Of a stretch of 64,000 nucleotides of DNA, positions 16,539 to 25,232 are shown in pieces. A model generated the notes under the pieces. The model saw only the letters and a program-made list of their open reading frames with translations. It made no database searches and was not told the DNA's origin. The stretch spans positions 12,604 through 76,603 of the forward strand of contig NZ_JAXMJI010000102.1 in assembly GCF_034376665.1 (NCBI RefSeq), in the 5' to 3' direction. Made by a program: the position numbers and the translations under genes. Position 1 is the first letter of the stretch, and each line of letters opens with the position of its first letter. The stretch comes from Allopontixanthobacter sp034376665. Lineage in GTDB: Bacteria > Pseudomonadota > Alphaproteobacteria > Sphingomonadales > Sphingomonadaceae.

Positions 16539-18391
16539 GCCGCCTGCCGCTCGCGGCGGCGCGCGAACACCAGAACCGCCGACAGCGCGGCGGGCGTGAT
16601 CCCGGCGACTCTGCCGGCTGCCGCCAGGTTTTCAGGCCGTGCCTTGGCCAGCCGCTCGGTCATCTCATTCGAGAGCCCTGGAACCGAACCATACGGGAAG
16701 TCGGCACCGAGGAGGACTGCTTCACTGGCGCGCAATTCGCGCAGCTCGCTTTCCTGCCGCGCCAGATAGGGTGCGTAAGCGGCGTCCTCGGCAATTTCCT
16801 GCCCCACCTCGTCGTCGGGTTCCAGTCCGGCAGGAAGCCAAGGCGATACAGTCTTCAGGCTGATCCCGCCGAACCGCAGCCAGTCACTAAGCGGCTTGGT
16901 CCCATTGTCACGGCGCACAGGAAGACCCGCCGATTCGAGCTCGGCTGCAGAAACCACTGTGGTCATGGCCGCAGCCCAGGCGTCGCTGCGCTCACACCGC
17001 GCGGCAAACCAGGCCTGGCGTTCCGGACCGATACATCCCGCCTCCAGACCGAGCGGTGTGAGGCGGGTGACGGCGTTATTTGCCCGCAATCTGAGGCGGT
17101 ACTCGGCGCGCGAGGTCAGCATCCGATAGGGTTCGGTCACGCCGTGCAACGTCAGATCATCGACCATGACGGCGATATAGGAATTTGCCCGGTCGAGCTT
17201 CGCCGGCTCACGCCCGGAAACCGCAGCAGCCGCGTTCATGCCTGCGACCAGTCCCTGCGCGGCTGCTTCCTCGTAGCCGGTGGTGCCGTTGATCTGTCCG
17301 GCGCAATAGAGACCAGGAATATCGGCCACTTCCAGCCCGCTGGTGAGGCAGCGCGGATCGATGTGATCATATTCAACCGCGTAACCGGGCACGGCGATCT
17401 CGGCCCGTTCCAGCCCTTCCATGCTTTGCACCATGGCGATCTGGACATCGGTCGGCAGCGAGGTGCTGATCCCGTTGGGATAGACCAGATGCGTCGACAA
17501 CCCTTCCGGTTCGAGAAAGACCTGGTGCCCGTCCCGATCACCGAAGCGGTGGATCTTGTCTTCGATCGAAGGGCAATAGCGCGGCCCTTCCGCACCGATC
17601 GCGCCCGAAAACAGCGGCGAGCGGTCAAGATTGGCGCGAATGATATCGTGGCTTCGCGCGTTGGTGCGGGTGATCGCGCAAAACACCTGCGGGTTCAGGC
17701 GCCGCGGCGTCATCGGCGACATCGTCCATGGTTCGCTGTCGGAAGTTTGCTCCGCGAGCCGCGCCCAATCGATCGTGCGGCCGTCGATGCGCGGCGGAGT
17801 GCCCGTCTTGAGCCGCGCCATCGGCAGCTTCGCTTCGCGCATCTGTGCCGCAAGCTTGCTGGCCGAAGCCTCTCCGATCCGCCCGCCAGTCAGCCGCTCC
17901 TCTCCGCGAAAAAGCGTTCCACCAAGGAAAGTACCGGTGCACAGGACAACCGTTTCGGCCATCAGGACCGTGCCATCGGCGAGGATCAGACCAGCCACCT
18001 TGCCCGAACGGAACAGCAATTCGGCCGCCTCGCCCGCGATCAGCTGCAGATTGCCCTGCATCCGTATCTGGCGCTGAACAGAGGCCTTGAACAGCCTCCG
18101 GTCCGCCTGGACACGCGGACCCCAGACGGCACTGCCCTTCGACCGGTTGAGCATCCGGTAATGGATCGCCGCGGCATCAGCGGCCTTGCCGATCACCCCA
18201 TCAAGAGCGTCGACCTCGCGGACCAGATGGCCCTTGCCCAACCCGCCAATGGCCGGATTGCAGCTCATTGCGCCAATCGTGTCCAGTTCGAAGTTCACCA
18301 GCCCGGTGCGCATACCCATCCGCGCGGCCACGGCAGCGGCCTCGACCCCGGCGTGCCCGCCGCCGACAATCAGGATCTGGAAATTATGCAT
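16535..18391 (-). CDS. mnmG: tRNA uridine 5-carboxymethylaminomethyl modification enzyme MnmG
   Basis: 618 residues, the full family length. FAD-binding IVGGGHAGVEAAAVAARMG lies at the N-terminus, CNPAIGGLGKGHLVREVDALDG follows (about 45), and a GidA C-terminal helical domain ends the protein. With MnmE it installs cmnm5 at U34 of certain tRNAs. The gene is part of the mnmE-mnmG-rsmG-parA-parB cluster near the origin, and its stop overlaps rsmG. Confidence 0.96.
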   Translation of the reverse strand: MHNFQILIVGGGHAGVEAAAVAARMGMRTGLVNFELDTIGAMSCNPAIGGLGKGHLVREVDALDGVIGKAADAAAIHYRMLNRSKGSAVWGPRVQADRRLFKASVQRQIRMQGNLQLIAGEAAELLFRSGKVAGLILADGTVLMAETVVLCTGTFLGGTLFRGEERLTGGRIGEASASKLAAQMREAKLPMARLKTGTPPRIDGRTIDWARLAEQTSDSEPWTMSPMTPRRLNPQVFCAITRTNARSHDIIRANLDRSPLFSGAIGAEGPRYCPSIEDKIHRFGDRDGHQVFLEPEGLSTHLVYPNGISTSLPTDVQIAMVQSMEGLERAEIAVPGYAVEYDHIDPRCLTSGLEVADIPGLYCAGQINGTTGYEEAAAQGLVAGMNAAAAVSGREPAKLDRANSYIAVMVDDLTLHGVTEPYRMLTSRAEYRLRLRANNAVTRLTPLGLEAGCIGPERQAWFAARCERSDAWAAAMTTVVSAAELESAGLPVRRDNGTKPLSDWLRFGGISLKTVSPWLPAGLEPDDEVGQEIAEDAAYAPYLARQESELRELRASEAVLLGADFPYGSVPGLSNEMTERLAKARPENLAAAGRVAGITPAALSAVLVFARRRERQAA

Positions 18392-18450
18392 GATCGCCCG
18401 ATAGTCGAGCCGCCCCCGCCGGTCAAAGGGTCTCGCGGCGGACTGCCCTG

Positions 18451-18466
18451 TGTTTCACGTGAAACA
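18451..18466. promoter_or_regulatory. parS site 3 (mnmE-mnmG gap)
   Basis: TGTTTCACGTGAAACA is a perfect 16-bp palindrome and the consensus bacterial parS. It lies in the 101-bp gap between mnmE and mnmG, 5.8 kb from the oriC candidate. Confidence 0.95.
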
Positions 18467-18492
18467 CCCGCCCGTCGTTCCGCGCTGAAACG

Positions 18493-19767
18493 CTACTTGC
18501 CGATGCAGAACCTGCTGAACAGCGTATTAAGCATATCCTCGGTCGCGCTGCGGCCAATCAACCGGTCGAAGGCCGACCGCGCGCTGCGCAGGCTTTCGCC
18601 GATCAGCAACAGATCCCCGGCGGGCGAGATCTCGCTCAGGCTTGCGAGAGCTTCGGCAAGCAGCGTGTGCTGCCGGTCACTCAGCGCGACCTGCCCAGGA
18701 TTCGGCAGAGCAGCTGCCGCATGGGCGATCAGGCGGCGGCGCAACTCATCCATTCCCTCCCCGGTAGCTGCGGAAATCCGCATTTCGGGTGATGATGTGC
18801 GATTTCGGTTGCCAAGGTCGATCTTGGTCTCGATCTCCCAGGCATCGGGCGGTCCCTGCCCTTCGTCTCCCAGCCACAGGACGAGGTCTGCCTTGCCGAG
18901 CGCGGCTCTGGCGCGTTCGATCCCGATGAGCTCGATGGGGTCCGTGCTGACTTCGTGCAGGCCTGCGGTATCGAGAAAGGTGAAGGGTATGCCCGCAATC
19001 GCGCAGGTTCGCTGCAAGACATCGCGCGTAGTGCCGGCCGTGGGCGCGGTAATGGCGGCCTCATCCTCGACTAACGCATTGAATAGAGTTGATTTCCCTG
19101 AATTTGGCGGCCCTGCGAGGACGACCCGGAAGCCTTCTTTCAAGGCCCGAGCCCGGGGCCGCGCCAGCCACTCACCAATAACGGACTGAAGCGCGCCGAG
19201 CCCTTCGGCGAAGGACGGAGGAAGATCGGCAGAGTCTTCCTCGTCGGAGAAATCGAGGACTGCCTCAATTTGCGCGGACAGCGTCAGGACCTGGCCTCGC
19301 CATTCCTCGACCACCCGCGACAGCCCCCCTCCCAGCAGCGCCATTGCCGACCGGCGCTGCAGTTCGGTTTCCGCCTCAAGCAGATCGGCGAGACCTTCCG
19401 ATTCGGCCAGATCGAGCCTGCCGTTGATAAATGCGCGGCGGGTAAATTCGCCGGGCTCCGCGCGGCGGAGGCCATCCATGCCCGCCAGCACGCCTTCCAC
19501 CGCAGCGATAACCGCCCGGCCCCCGTGGAGGTGAAGCTCTGCGGTATCTTCCCCGGTGGCATTGTGCGGCCCAGGCAGGAACAGCACCAACGCATGGTCC
19601 AGCACACCGCCGTCGCTATCCTTCAGATACCGCGCCACGGCCCGCCGGGGCGGAGGTAGTTTGCCCGCGAGACGCTGTAACGCGTCCGCCGCGCCGGGAC
19701 CGCTGATCCGGATCACCCCGATCCCGGCGGGCGCAGATCCGCTGGAAAGGGCGAAAATAGTGTCCAT
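18493..19767 (-). CDS. mnmE: tRNA uridine-5-carboxymethylaminomethyl synthesis GTPase MnmE
   Basis: 424 residues, slightly shorter than the E. coli protein. The N-terminal THF-binding domain (about 1-115) is followed by a helical domain interrupted by a G domain: AGPPNSGKSTLFNAL (about 222), TAGTTRD, FLDTAGLHE. The C-terminal FCIGK motif supplies the conserved Cys. It partners MnmG in wobble U34 modification. Confidence 0.95.
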   Translation of the reverse strand: MDTIFALSSGSAPAGIGVIRISGPGAADALQRLAGKLPPPRRAVARYLKDSDGGVLDHALVLFLPGPHNATGEDTAELHLHGGRAVIAAVEGVLAGMDGLRRAEPGEFTRRAFINGRLDLAESEGLADLLEAETELQRRSAMALLGGGLSRVVEEWRGQVLTLSAQIEAVLDFSDEEDSADLPPSFAEGLGALQSVIGEWLARPRARALKEGFRVVLAGPPNSGKSTLFNALVEDEAAITAPTAGTTRDVLQRTCAIAGIPFTFLDTAGLHEVSTDPIELIGIERARAALGKADLVLWLGDEGQGPPDAWEIETKIDLGNRNRTSSPEMRISAATGEGMDELRRRLIAHAAAALPNPGQVALSDRQHTLLAEALASLSEISPAGDLLLIGESLRSARSAFDRLIGRSATEDMLNTLFSRFCIGK

Positions 19768-19809
19768 GATTACAGTATCATACGAGCGAACTGCGCACGC
19801 AATTGCAGA

Positions 19810-20082
19810 TCAGTCACCCTTCTTGGCGGTACCCTTGCCCATCATCCCGCCGCTGGCTGCGTTCAGGCCGCCCTCGACGAAGTTCTGGAACAGTTTGAGT
19901 CCAACCTGGCCCATCGGAGCGAGTTGCTTGGCGTAATCCTGCAGCTGCTCGGGATTGGAGACGCCCTTCATCGCCTTGGTGATGGTGTCGACATAGATGT
20001 CGTTGGCCTTACCCACATCGGGCAGCCCCATGAAGGTCCGCGCCTCCTCCGGTGTGCATTCAATTTCCACATGGACCTTCAT
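19810..20082 (-). CDS. DUF6489 family small protein
   Basis: 90 residues. It is a short conserved alphaproteobacterial protein of unknown function beginning MKVHVEIECTPEEARTFMGLPDV and ending in a Gly/Lys-rich tail. A GGAGGAAA site precedes the ATG at 20082; an upstream in-frame start at 20169 would have no such site. It lies 42 bp upstream of mnmE in the same direction and may be cotranscribed. Confidence 0.78.
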   Translation of the reverse strand: MKVHVEIECTPEEARTFMGLPDVGKANDIYVDTITKAMKGVSNPEQLQDYAKQLAPMGQVGLKLFQNFVEGGLNAASGGMMGKGTAKKGD

Positions 20083-20129
20083 CGCGTTTCCTCCGTTGGG
20101 CTTGTATAATGGCAGCCCTGTCCCGCACT

Positions 20130-20152
20130 GCACTTCACGGCGCACTTCACGG
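20130..20152. repeat. Short direct repeat upstream of the DUF6489 gene
   Basis: GCACTTCACGG occurs twice with a 12-bp period, in the divergent promoter region between the DUF6489 gene and the dienelactone hydrolase. It could be a regulator half-site pair. Confidence 0.5.
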
Positions 20153-20207
20153 TGCAGAGTGTTGACCATTAGGTGAGTTTGGTAAAGCCTGCACGCAAGA
20201 GGCTGGC

Positions 20208-20213
20208 TATAAT
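20208..20213 (+). promoter_or_regulatory. Candidate -10 element for the dienelactone hydrolase gene
   Basis: A perfect TATAAT lies 53 bp before the start codon. The -35 region is poor, so the assignment is weak. Confidence 0.3.
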
Positions 20214-20265
20214 TGTCCGAAGCCGATCAACCCGAAGCATCTCCGCGAAACAACGAGGATCCACC

Positions 20266-20973
20266 ATGAACGATACCGCCACCATTCCCACCCTCTCCGG
20301 CGAATCCAGCTTCGAAGCCTATGTTGCGCGGCCGGCCGGCAGTCCGAAAGCGGCCATCCTGGTGATCCAGGAAATCTTCGGCGTGAATCCGGGTATCCGG
20401 GCAAAGTGCGATAAATGGGCCGAGGCCGGCTATCTCGCGGTTGCCCCCGACCTGTTCTGGCGGATGGAACCGAACATCCAGCTCGATCCCGACGTCGAGG
20501 AAGAATTCAACCGCGCGCTAAGCCTGTTTGGCAAATACGACCCAGACGACGGGGTGAAGGACATCGAGGCGACCATCCACTGGATCCGGCGCGAAGCGGG
20601 CGTGCCCAAGGTGGGCTGCGTCGGCTACTGCCTGGGAGGGAAACTCGCCTATATGGCGGCGACTCGGACAGATGTGGATGCGAGCGTCGGATATTACGGG
20701 GTGATGATCGACCAGATGCTGCACGAGGCGAAGGCCATCGCCCATCCGCTGATGCTGCACATCCCCACCGCCGATCACTTCGTCAGCGCCGAGGCACAAA
20801 AGGCGATGCACGGCGGGCTGGATAGCCATCCCAAGGTGACGCTGCACGATTACGAAGGGCTCGATCACGGCTTCGCCACCGAAAGCGGTCAGCGCCGGGA
20901 CGAGGCAGGCGCGCAGCTCGCCGATAGCCGGACGGCGGAGTTTTTCGCGAGACACCTGTTGCAGCAGGGCTGA
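20266..20973 (+). CDS. Dienelactone hydrolase family protein
   Basis: 235 residues, alpha/beta hydrolase. The family triad Cys-Asp-His is visible: GCVGYCLGGK (Cys), PTADHFVSAE (Asp) and GLDHGFAT (His). Dienelactone hydrolases open lactones in chlorocatechol breakdown, but many chromosomal copies have unknown ester substrates. The ATG at 20266 is preceded by GAGG. There is no aromatic-degradation context. Confidence 0.87.
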   Translation: MNDTATIPTLSGESSFEAYVARPAGSPKAAILVIQEIFGVNPGIRAKCDKWAEAGYLAVAPDLFWRMEPNIQLDPDVEEEFNRALSLFGKYDPDDGVKDIEATIHWIRREAGVPKVGCVGYCLGGKLAYMAATRTDVDASVGYYGVMIDQMLHEAKAIAHPLMLHIPTADHFVSAEAQKAMHGGLDSHPKVTLHDYEGLDHGFATESGQRRDEAGAQLADSRTAEFFARHLLQQG

Positions 20974-21060
20974 TCTGCGCGCCCGCGCGGCGGCGGCAGC
21001 GAACCCGAAGCTGGAAACCTGAGAGAAGGTGCCAATCAGGGCTTCTTCTCTCCCGCGGGA

Positions 21061-22326
21061 TTACTGGTTCATCGTCGCGAAGAAATCTTCGTTGGTCTTG
21101 GAATCCTTCATCTTGTCGAGCAGGAATTCCATGGAATCGATTGTGCCCATCTGCATCAGGATGCGGCGCAGGACCCACATTTTGGAGAGCTTGTCCTTCT
21201 CGACCAGCAATTCTTCCTTGCGGGTGCCGGATTTTCCGACATCCAGCGCAGGGAAGATGCGCTTGTCGGCGACTTTCCGGTCGAGGACGATTTCCGAATT
21301 GCCGGTGCCCTTGAATTCCTCGAAGATAACTTCGTCCATCCGGCTGCCGGTATCGATCAGTGCGGTGGCAATGATCGACAGCGACCCGCCTTCCTCGATA
21401 TTCCGCGCCGCGCCGAAGAACCGCTTGGGACGCTGCAAGGCGTTGGCGTCGACGCCGCCGGTCAGTACCTTGCCGCTGCTGGGAACCACCGTGTTGTAAG
21501 CGCGGCCCAGACGGGTGATGGAATCGAGCAGGATCACCACGTCGCGCTTGTGCTCGACCAGGCGCTTGGCCTTCTCGATAACCATTTCGGCAACCTGCAC
21601 ATGGCGTGTCGCGGGTTCGTCGAAGGTGGAGGAGATTACCTCGCCCTTCACGCTGCGCTGCATGTCGGTGACTTCTTCGGGCCGCTCATCCACCAGCAGC
21701 ACCAGCAGGAACACCTCGGGGTGATTGTCCGTGATCGCCTTGGCGATGTTCTGCAGCAGCACGGTCTTGCCGGTGCGGGGCGGGGCCACGATCAGCGCGC
21801 GCTGGCCCTTGCCCTGCGGCGAGATGATGTCGATCACCCGCGCGGATTTGTCGACCACGGTGGGATCGAGCGTATCGAGATTGAGCTTTTCGTCGGGATA
21901 GAGTGGGGTGAGGTTGTCGAAATTGGTCCGCAGCCGAACTTGGTCGGGATCTTCGAAATTAACGCTCGCCAGGCTGGTCATCGCGAAATAGCGTTCGCCA
22001 TCCTTGGGCGCCCGGATTTCGCCTTCCACCGTATCGCCGGTGCGCAGGCCCCATTTGCGGATCTGGTTGGGCGAAACATAGATATCGTCCGGCCCGGCGA
22101 GGTAATTCGCTTCGGGGCTGCGCAGGAAGCCGAAGCCGTCCTGCAGCACTTCGATCGTGCCGATACCCATGATCTGGTCGGTATATTCCTCGTCCTCGGC
22201 CAATTCGCGCAGGATGCAGAACATCAGGTCCTGGCGGCGCATGGTGGACGCGCCTTCGACCCCCAGTTCTTCCGCCATACTGACCAGTTCGGCGGGGGGC
22301 TTGGCTTTGAGTTCTCTGAGATGCAT
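21061..22326 (-). CDS. rho: Transcription termination factor Rho
   Basis: 421 residues. It has an N-terminal helical domain (MHLRELKAKPPAELVSMAEELGVE), an RNA-binding OSB/cold-shock domain (about 50-115), Walker A APPRTGKTVLLQ (about 178) and the arginine and Q/R-loop regions downstream. It is a hexameric RNA-DNA helicase. The ATG at 22326 gives the usual family N-terminus. It lies between the mnmE cluster and hemJ-hemE, as in many alphaproteobacterial origins. Confidence 0.96.
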   Translation of the reverse strand: MHLRELKAKPPAELVSMAEELGVEGASTMRRQDLMFCILRELAEDEEYTDQIMGIGTIEVLQDGFGFLRSPEANYLAGPDDIYVSPNQIRKWGLRTGDTVEGEIRAPKDGERYFAMTSLASVNFEDPDQVRLRTNFDNLTPLYPDEKLNLDTLDPTVVDKSARVIDIISPQGKGQRALIVAPPRTGKTVLLQNIAKAITDNHPEVFLLVLLVDERPEEVTDMQRSVKGEVISSTFDEPATRHVQVAEMVIEKAKRLVEHKRDVVILLDSITRLGRAYNTVVPSSGKVLTGGVDANALQRPKRFFGAARNIEEGGSLSIIATALIDTGSRMDEVIFEEFKGTGNSEIVLDRKVADKRIFPALDVGKSGTRKEELLVEKDKLSKMWVLRRILMQMGTIDSMEFLLDKMKDSKTNEDFFATMNQ

Positions 22327-22504
22327 GGGAGTAAATCCGATAAGTCTGGCCCGAATATCCGCACGCGGAAACCCGGGAATTTTCAAGATAGGCGGCAGGT
22401 CGTCAGGGCTTGGAGAAAGCAGACCCGGCTTCGATTAACGGCGAAGCCTCAGCCGAACAGGCCTTGCAAATACGCCGACACGGCGCGCGCGTCAATTGGC
22501 CTCT

Positions 22505-22948
22505 TCAGAACGGCTTGACGATCACCAGCACGACAATGATCGCGGCGGCCACACCGGGCACTTCGTTGAGCAGGCGCAGTTTTCTGCCGGTCAGCGGACG
22601 CTCGCCGCGGGCCAGCTTGCGGGCATAGGCGGACAGATAGCCATGATAACCCGACAGCAAAAGCACCAGCAGCAGCTTGGCGTGGAACCAGCCCTGCGCA
22701 AAGGCGCCGATCGATCCCGCCAGTGCCAGCCCGAACAGCCACACGAGGATCATCGAGGGCCGAAGGATGATCTTCAGCAGCTTTTGTTCGCGGTCCACCC
22801 AGCGCGCTTCTTCGGGCGAACCCGCTTCGGCTTCCTGATGATAGACGAAGAACCGCGGCAACATGAACAGCCCCGCCATCCAGAAAATCACGAAAATGAC
22901 ATGGCCAGCCTTGAGCCAGAGATAGACCATCGAAAGCACGTCCTGCAT
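22505..22948 (-). CDS. hemJ: Protoporphyrinogen IX oxidase HemJ
   Basis: 147 residues with four predicted membrane helices. HemJ oxidises protoporphyrinogen IX to protoporphyrin IX in many proteobacteria. The N-terminal LKAGHVIFVIFWMAGLFMLPRFFVYH holds the conserved His residues, and an RPSMILVW segment follows. It sits 49 bp downstream of hemE, another haem gene, in the same direction. Confidence 0.92.
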   Translation of the reverse strand: MQDVLSMVYLWLKAGHVIFVIFWMAGLFMLPRFFVYHQEAEAGSPEEARWVDREQKLLKIILRPSMILVWLFGLALAGSIGAFAQGWFHAKLLLVLLLSGYHGYLSAYARKLARGERPLTGRKLRLLNEVPGVAAAIIVVLVIVKPF

Positions 22949-22997
22949 GGGAGGGATGTAGCGAAGGGTGCCGTCAAAAGCACCCCTCGTAATGAAT

Positions 22998-24023
22998 TTA
23001 GCCGCGCCAGCCGCGCACGGTGGAAATCAGCTGCTCGACATGGGTGATCGGGGTGAACTGGCCGATTCCGTGGCCGAGGTTGAACACATGCGGGCGGTCC
23101 GCAAAACATTCGAGGATGCGCACTGCTTCCTCGTCCAGCGCTTCCCCCCCGGCGAGCAGCAGCAGCGGATCGATATTGCCCTGGACCGGCATTCCCGCGG
23201 GCAATACCCGCGCTGCCCAGACCGGGTCGATGGTTTCGTCGATCCCGAGCGCGTCGACGCCGGTTTCCCGCGCATAGGCCGGCAGTTTCTCACCCGCCCC
23301 CTTGGGAAACCCGATGATAGGCACATCGGGATACCGCGCCTTTACCGCCGCTGTGATGGCGGCGTTGGGCGCGATTACCCAACGTTCGAATTCGGCCGGA
23401 GCCAGGCTGCCCGCCCAGCTGTCGAACAATTGCACCGCTTCCGCGCCGGCTTCGATCTGTCCGGCGAGATATTCCACAGTAACCGACACGATCGCATCGA
23501 TGATCGCCTGGAACGCCTGCGGATCGCGGTAGGCCAGGGCGCGCGTTTCATGCTGATCGCGGCTGCCTTCACCGGCCACCATATAGGTCGCGACAGTCCA
23601 CGGACTTCCGGCAAAGCCCAGCAAGGTGGTCTCAGGCCCCAATTGCGCCTTGACCCTGGCCACGGTCCGGTAAATCGCTTCGAGGTGCTGTGGTGCCGCT
23701 TCCAGGCCCTCCAGCGCGGCATCCAGCAGCCGGGGCGACAGGCGCGGACCTTCACCGGCCAGGAATTCGAGCTTCTGGCCCATGGCGTGTGGTACGATGA
23801 GGATGTCGGAAAACAGGATTGCGCCGTCGAAGCCGAACCGGCGCACTGGCTGGATCGTTACTTCCGCCGCGGCATCGGCATCGTAGACCAGGTCCAGAAA
23901 TCCGCCCTTTTCGCTGCGCAATGCGCGGTATTCGGGCAGGTAGCGTCCGGCCTGACGCATCAGCCACATGGGCGTCTGCGTGCCGCGATGTCCGCGCAAG
24001 GTTTCCAGCAAAAGACCAGGCAT
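22998..24023 (-). CDS. hemE: Uroporphyrinogen decarboxylase
   Basis: 341 residues. It converts uroporphyrinogen III to coproporphyrinogen III. The N-terminal TPMWLMRQAGRYLPEYR motif holds the substrate-binding Arg residues; FSDILIVPHAMGQKLEF and VQLFDSWAGSL follow. The ATG at 24023 (MPGLLLETLRG) was chosen; an upstream in-frame extension crosses the AT-rich origin candidate and has no family similarity. It is divergent from ppsR. Confidence 0.95.
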   Translation of the reverse strand: MPGLLLETLRGHRGTQTPMWLMRQAGRYLPEYRALRSEKGGFLDLVYDADAAAEVTIQPVRRFGFDGAILFSDILIVPHAMGQKLEFLAGEGPRLSPRLLDAALEGLEAAPQHLEAIYRTVARVKAQLGPETTLLGFAGSPWTVATYMVAGEGSRDQHETRALAYRDPQAFQAIIDAIVSVTVEYLAGQIEAGAEAVQLFDSWAGSLAPAEFERWVIAPNAAITAAVKARYPDVPIIGFPKGAGEKLPAYARETGVDALGIDETIDPVWAARVLPAGMPVQGNIDPLLLLAGGEALDEEAVRILECFADRPHVFNLGHGIGQFTPITHVEQLISTVRGWRG

Positions 24024-24376
24024 CGAGTGAGTCCAATCAAAATAATAAAGTATATAATAAGGATTGTAGGAGTCTGTTGGTCCTGTGGATTTCGGGGACA
24101 AGCCGGCTTTGCCCGACTTGTCCCTGCCTGGCGATATCGCGGCCCTTGTCGAATCCGCACGGTTGCGCGTCAAGCGATAGCTGTCCCCACTGTCCCCAGC
24201 CTGTCGATAACAGACTTATCCCGGCCGCAAGTCCGGGTCCAATGACCTGTCAGCGGGGAGCGAATTCCCGTCGGAACTTGTCGCCGCACTTGTCCCGTGG
24301 TTTATGCCGGAACTTGTCCACACGCCCCTTTCCCCGCGAGGAGCCGATAGGCGCGTCCTCCAGCAGCAGGCCGAAC
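24024..24376. other. oriC: Candidate chromosomal replication origin (oriC), hemE-ppsR gap
   Basis: This 353-bp gap lies between hemE and ppsR (the RP001/DUF299 family), the position of the mapped Caulobacter origin. A 30-bp AT-rich patch (24035-24064) is the likely unwinding element. Candidate DnaA sites are TTGTCCACA (24314-24322, one mismatch to TTATCCACA), TGTGGATTT (24084-24092) and two TGTCCCCA boxes in tandem (24182-24198), matching the weak TCCCCA type of Caulobacter. ACTTGTC recurs four times (24116, 24276, 24288, 24312) and there is a GGGACAAG/CTTGTCCC inverted repeat at 24095-24124. No strict TTATCCACA and no CtrA TTAA-N7-TTAA site were seen. Confidence 0.7.
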
Positions 24377-25222
24377 ATGAGTCAATTGCACTTGCATCTG
24401 GTGTCCGATTCAACCGGGGAAACGCTGGAAATGGTCGCCAATGCCGCCCTCGCGCAATTCGAGAATGCCAAGATTGTCCGCCATTTCTGGCCGATGGTGC
24501 GTTCGCGCCAGCATCTCGACCGCATCGTCCCCGATTTGGCGGATAATCCCGGTCTGGTGCTGTTCACGCTCGTCAATCCCGAGACCCGCGACCGGCTGGA
24601 GGAACATTGCCGCCAGCTCGGGCTGCCGGCGGTTCCGGCTCTCGACGCGGTCACCGCCGCCCTGGAAACCCAGCTCGGCCAGGAAGCGCACGGACGTCCG
24701 GGCCGTCAGCATATCATGGACGCCGCCTATTTCGGCCGGGTCGACGCGATCCACTTTACCATCGCGCATGATGACGGGGTGGGATCGGAGGATTGGGAAG
24801 ATGCCGATATCGTGCTCGCCGGGGTTTCGCGGTGTTCCAAGACGCCGACCAGCATTTATCTCGCTAACCGCGGATACAAGACCGCCAATATTCCGCTGGT
24901 GATCGAAAGCCCCCCGCCCGCCGCGCTGTTCGGGTTGCAGCACCCCTTGGTGGTAGGTCTGACCACCGCGCCGGACCGGCTGGTCCAGATCCGCCGTAAC
25001 CGGCTCCTCAGCATGAACGAAACCGCCGAAACCTCCTATGTCGACAGCGACCGGGTGCGCGAGGAAATCCAGTACGCCCGGCGGATGTTTGCCGACAATG
25101 GCTGGCCGGTGATCGACGTGACCCGCCGCTCGATCGAGGAAACCGCCGCCGCAGTCATCAAGCTGCTCAACGAACGCGGCAAGCTGGAGACCCCTTCGCA
25201 CCGCGGGCCGAAACCGATATGA
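24377..25222 (+). CDS. ppsR: Pyruvate, water/phosphate dikinase regulatory protein (DUF299)
   Basis: 281 residues, kinase/pyrophosphorylase family. It controls PEP synthase or PPDK by ADP-dependent Thr phosphorylation and Pi-dependent dephosphorylation. Landmarks are HLVSDSTGETLEMVANAAL at the N-terminus and the P-loop-like GVSRCSKTPTSIYLANRG (about 153). It is the first gene rightward of the origin candidate, as the RP001 homologue is in Caulobacter. GGCCGAAC precedes the ATG, a weak ribosome site. Confidence 0.92.
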   Translation: MSQLHLHLVSDSTGETLEMVANAALAQFENAKIVRHFWPMVRSRQHLDRIVPDLADNPGLVLFTLVNPETRDRLEEHCRQLGLPAVPALDAVTAALETQLGQEAHGRPGRQHIMDAAYFGRVDAIHFTIAHDDGVGSEDWEDADIVLAGVSRCSKTPTSIYLANRGYKTANIPLVIESPPPAALFGLQHPLVVGLTTAPDRLVQIRRNRLLSMNETAETSYVDSDRVREEIQYARRMFADNGWPVIDVTRRSIEETAAAVIKLLNERGKLETPSHRGPKPI

Positions 25223-25232
25223 GCGGGAAGCG

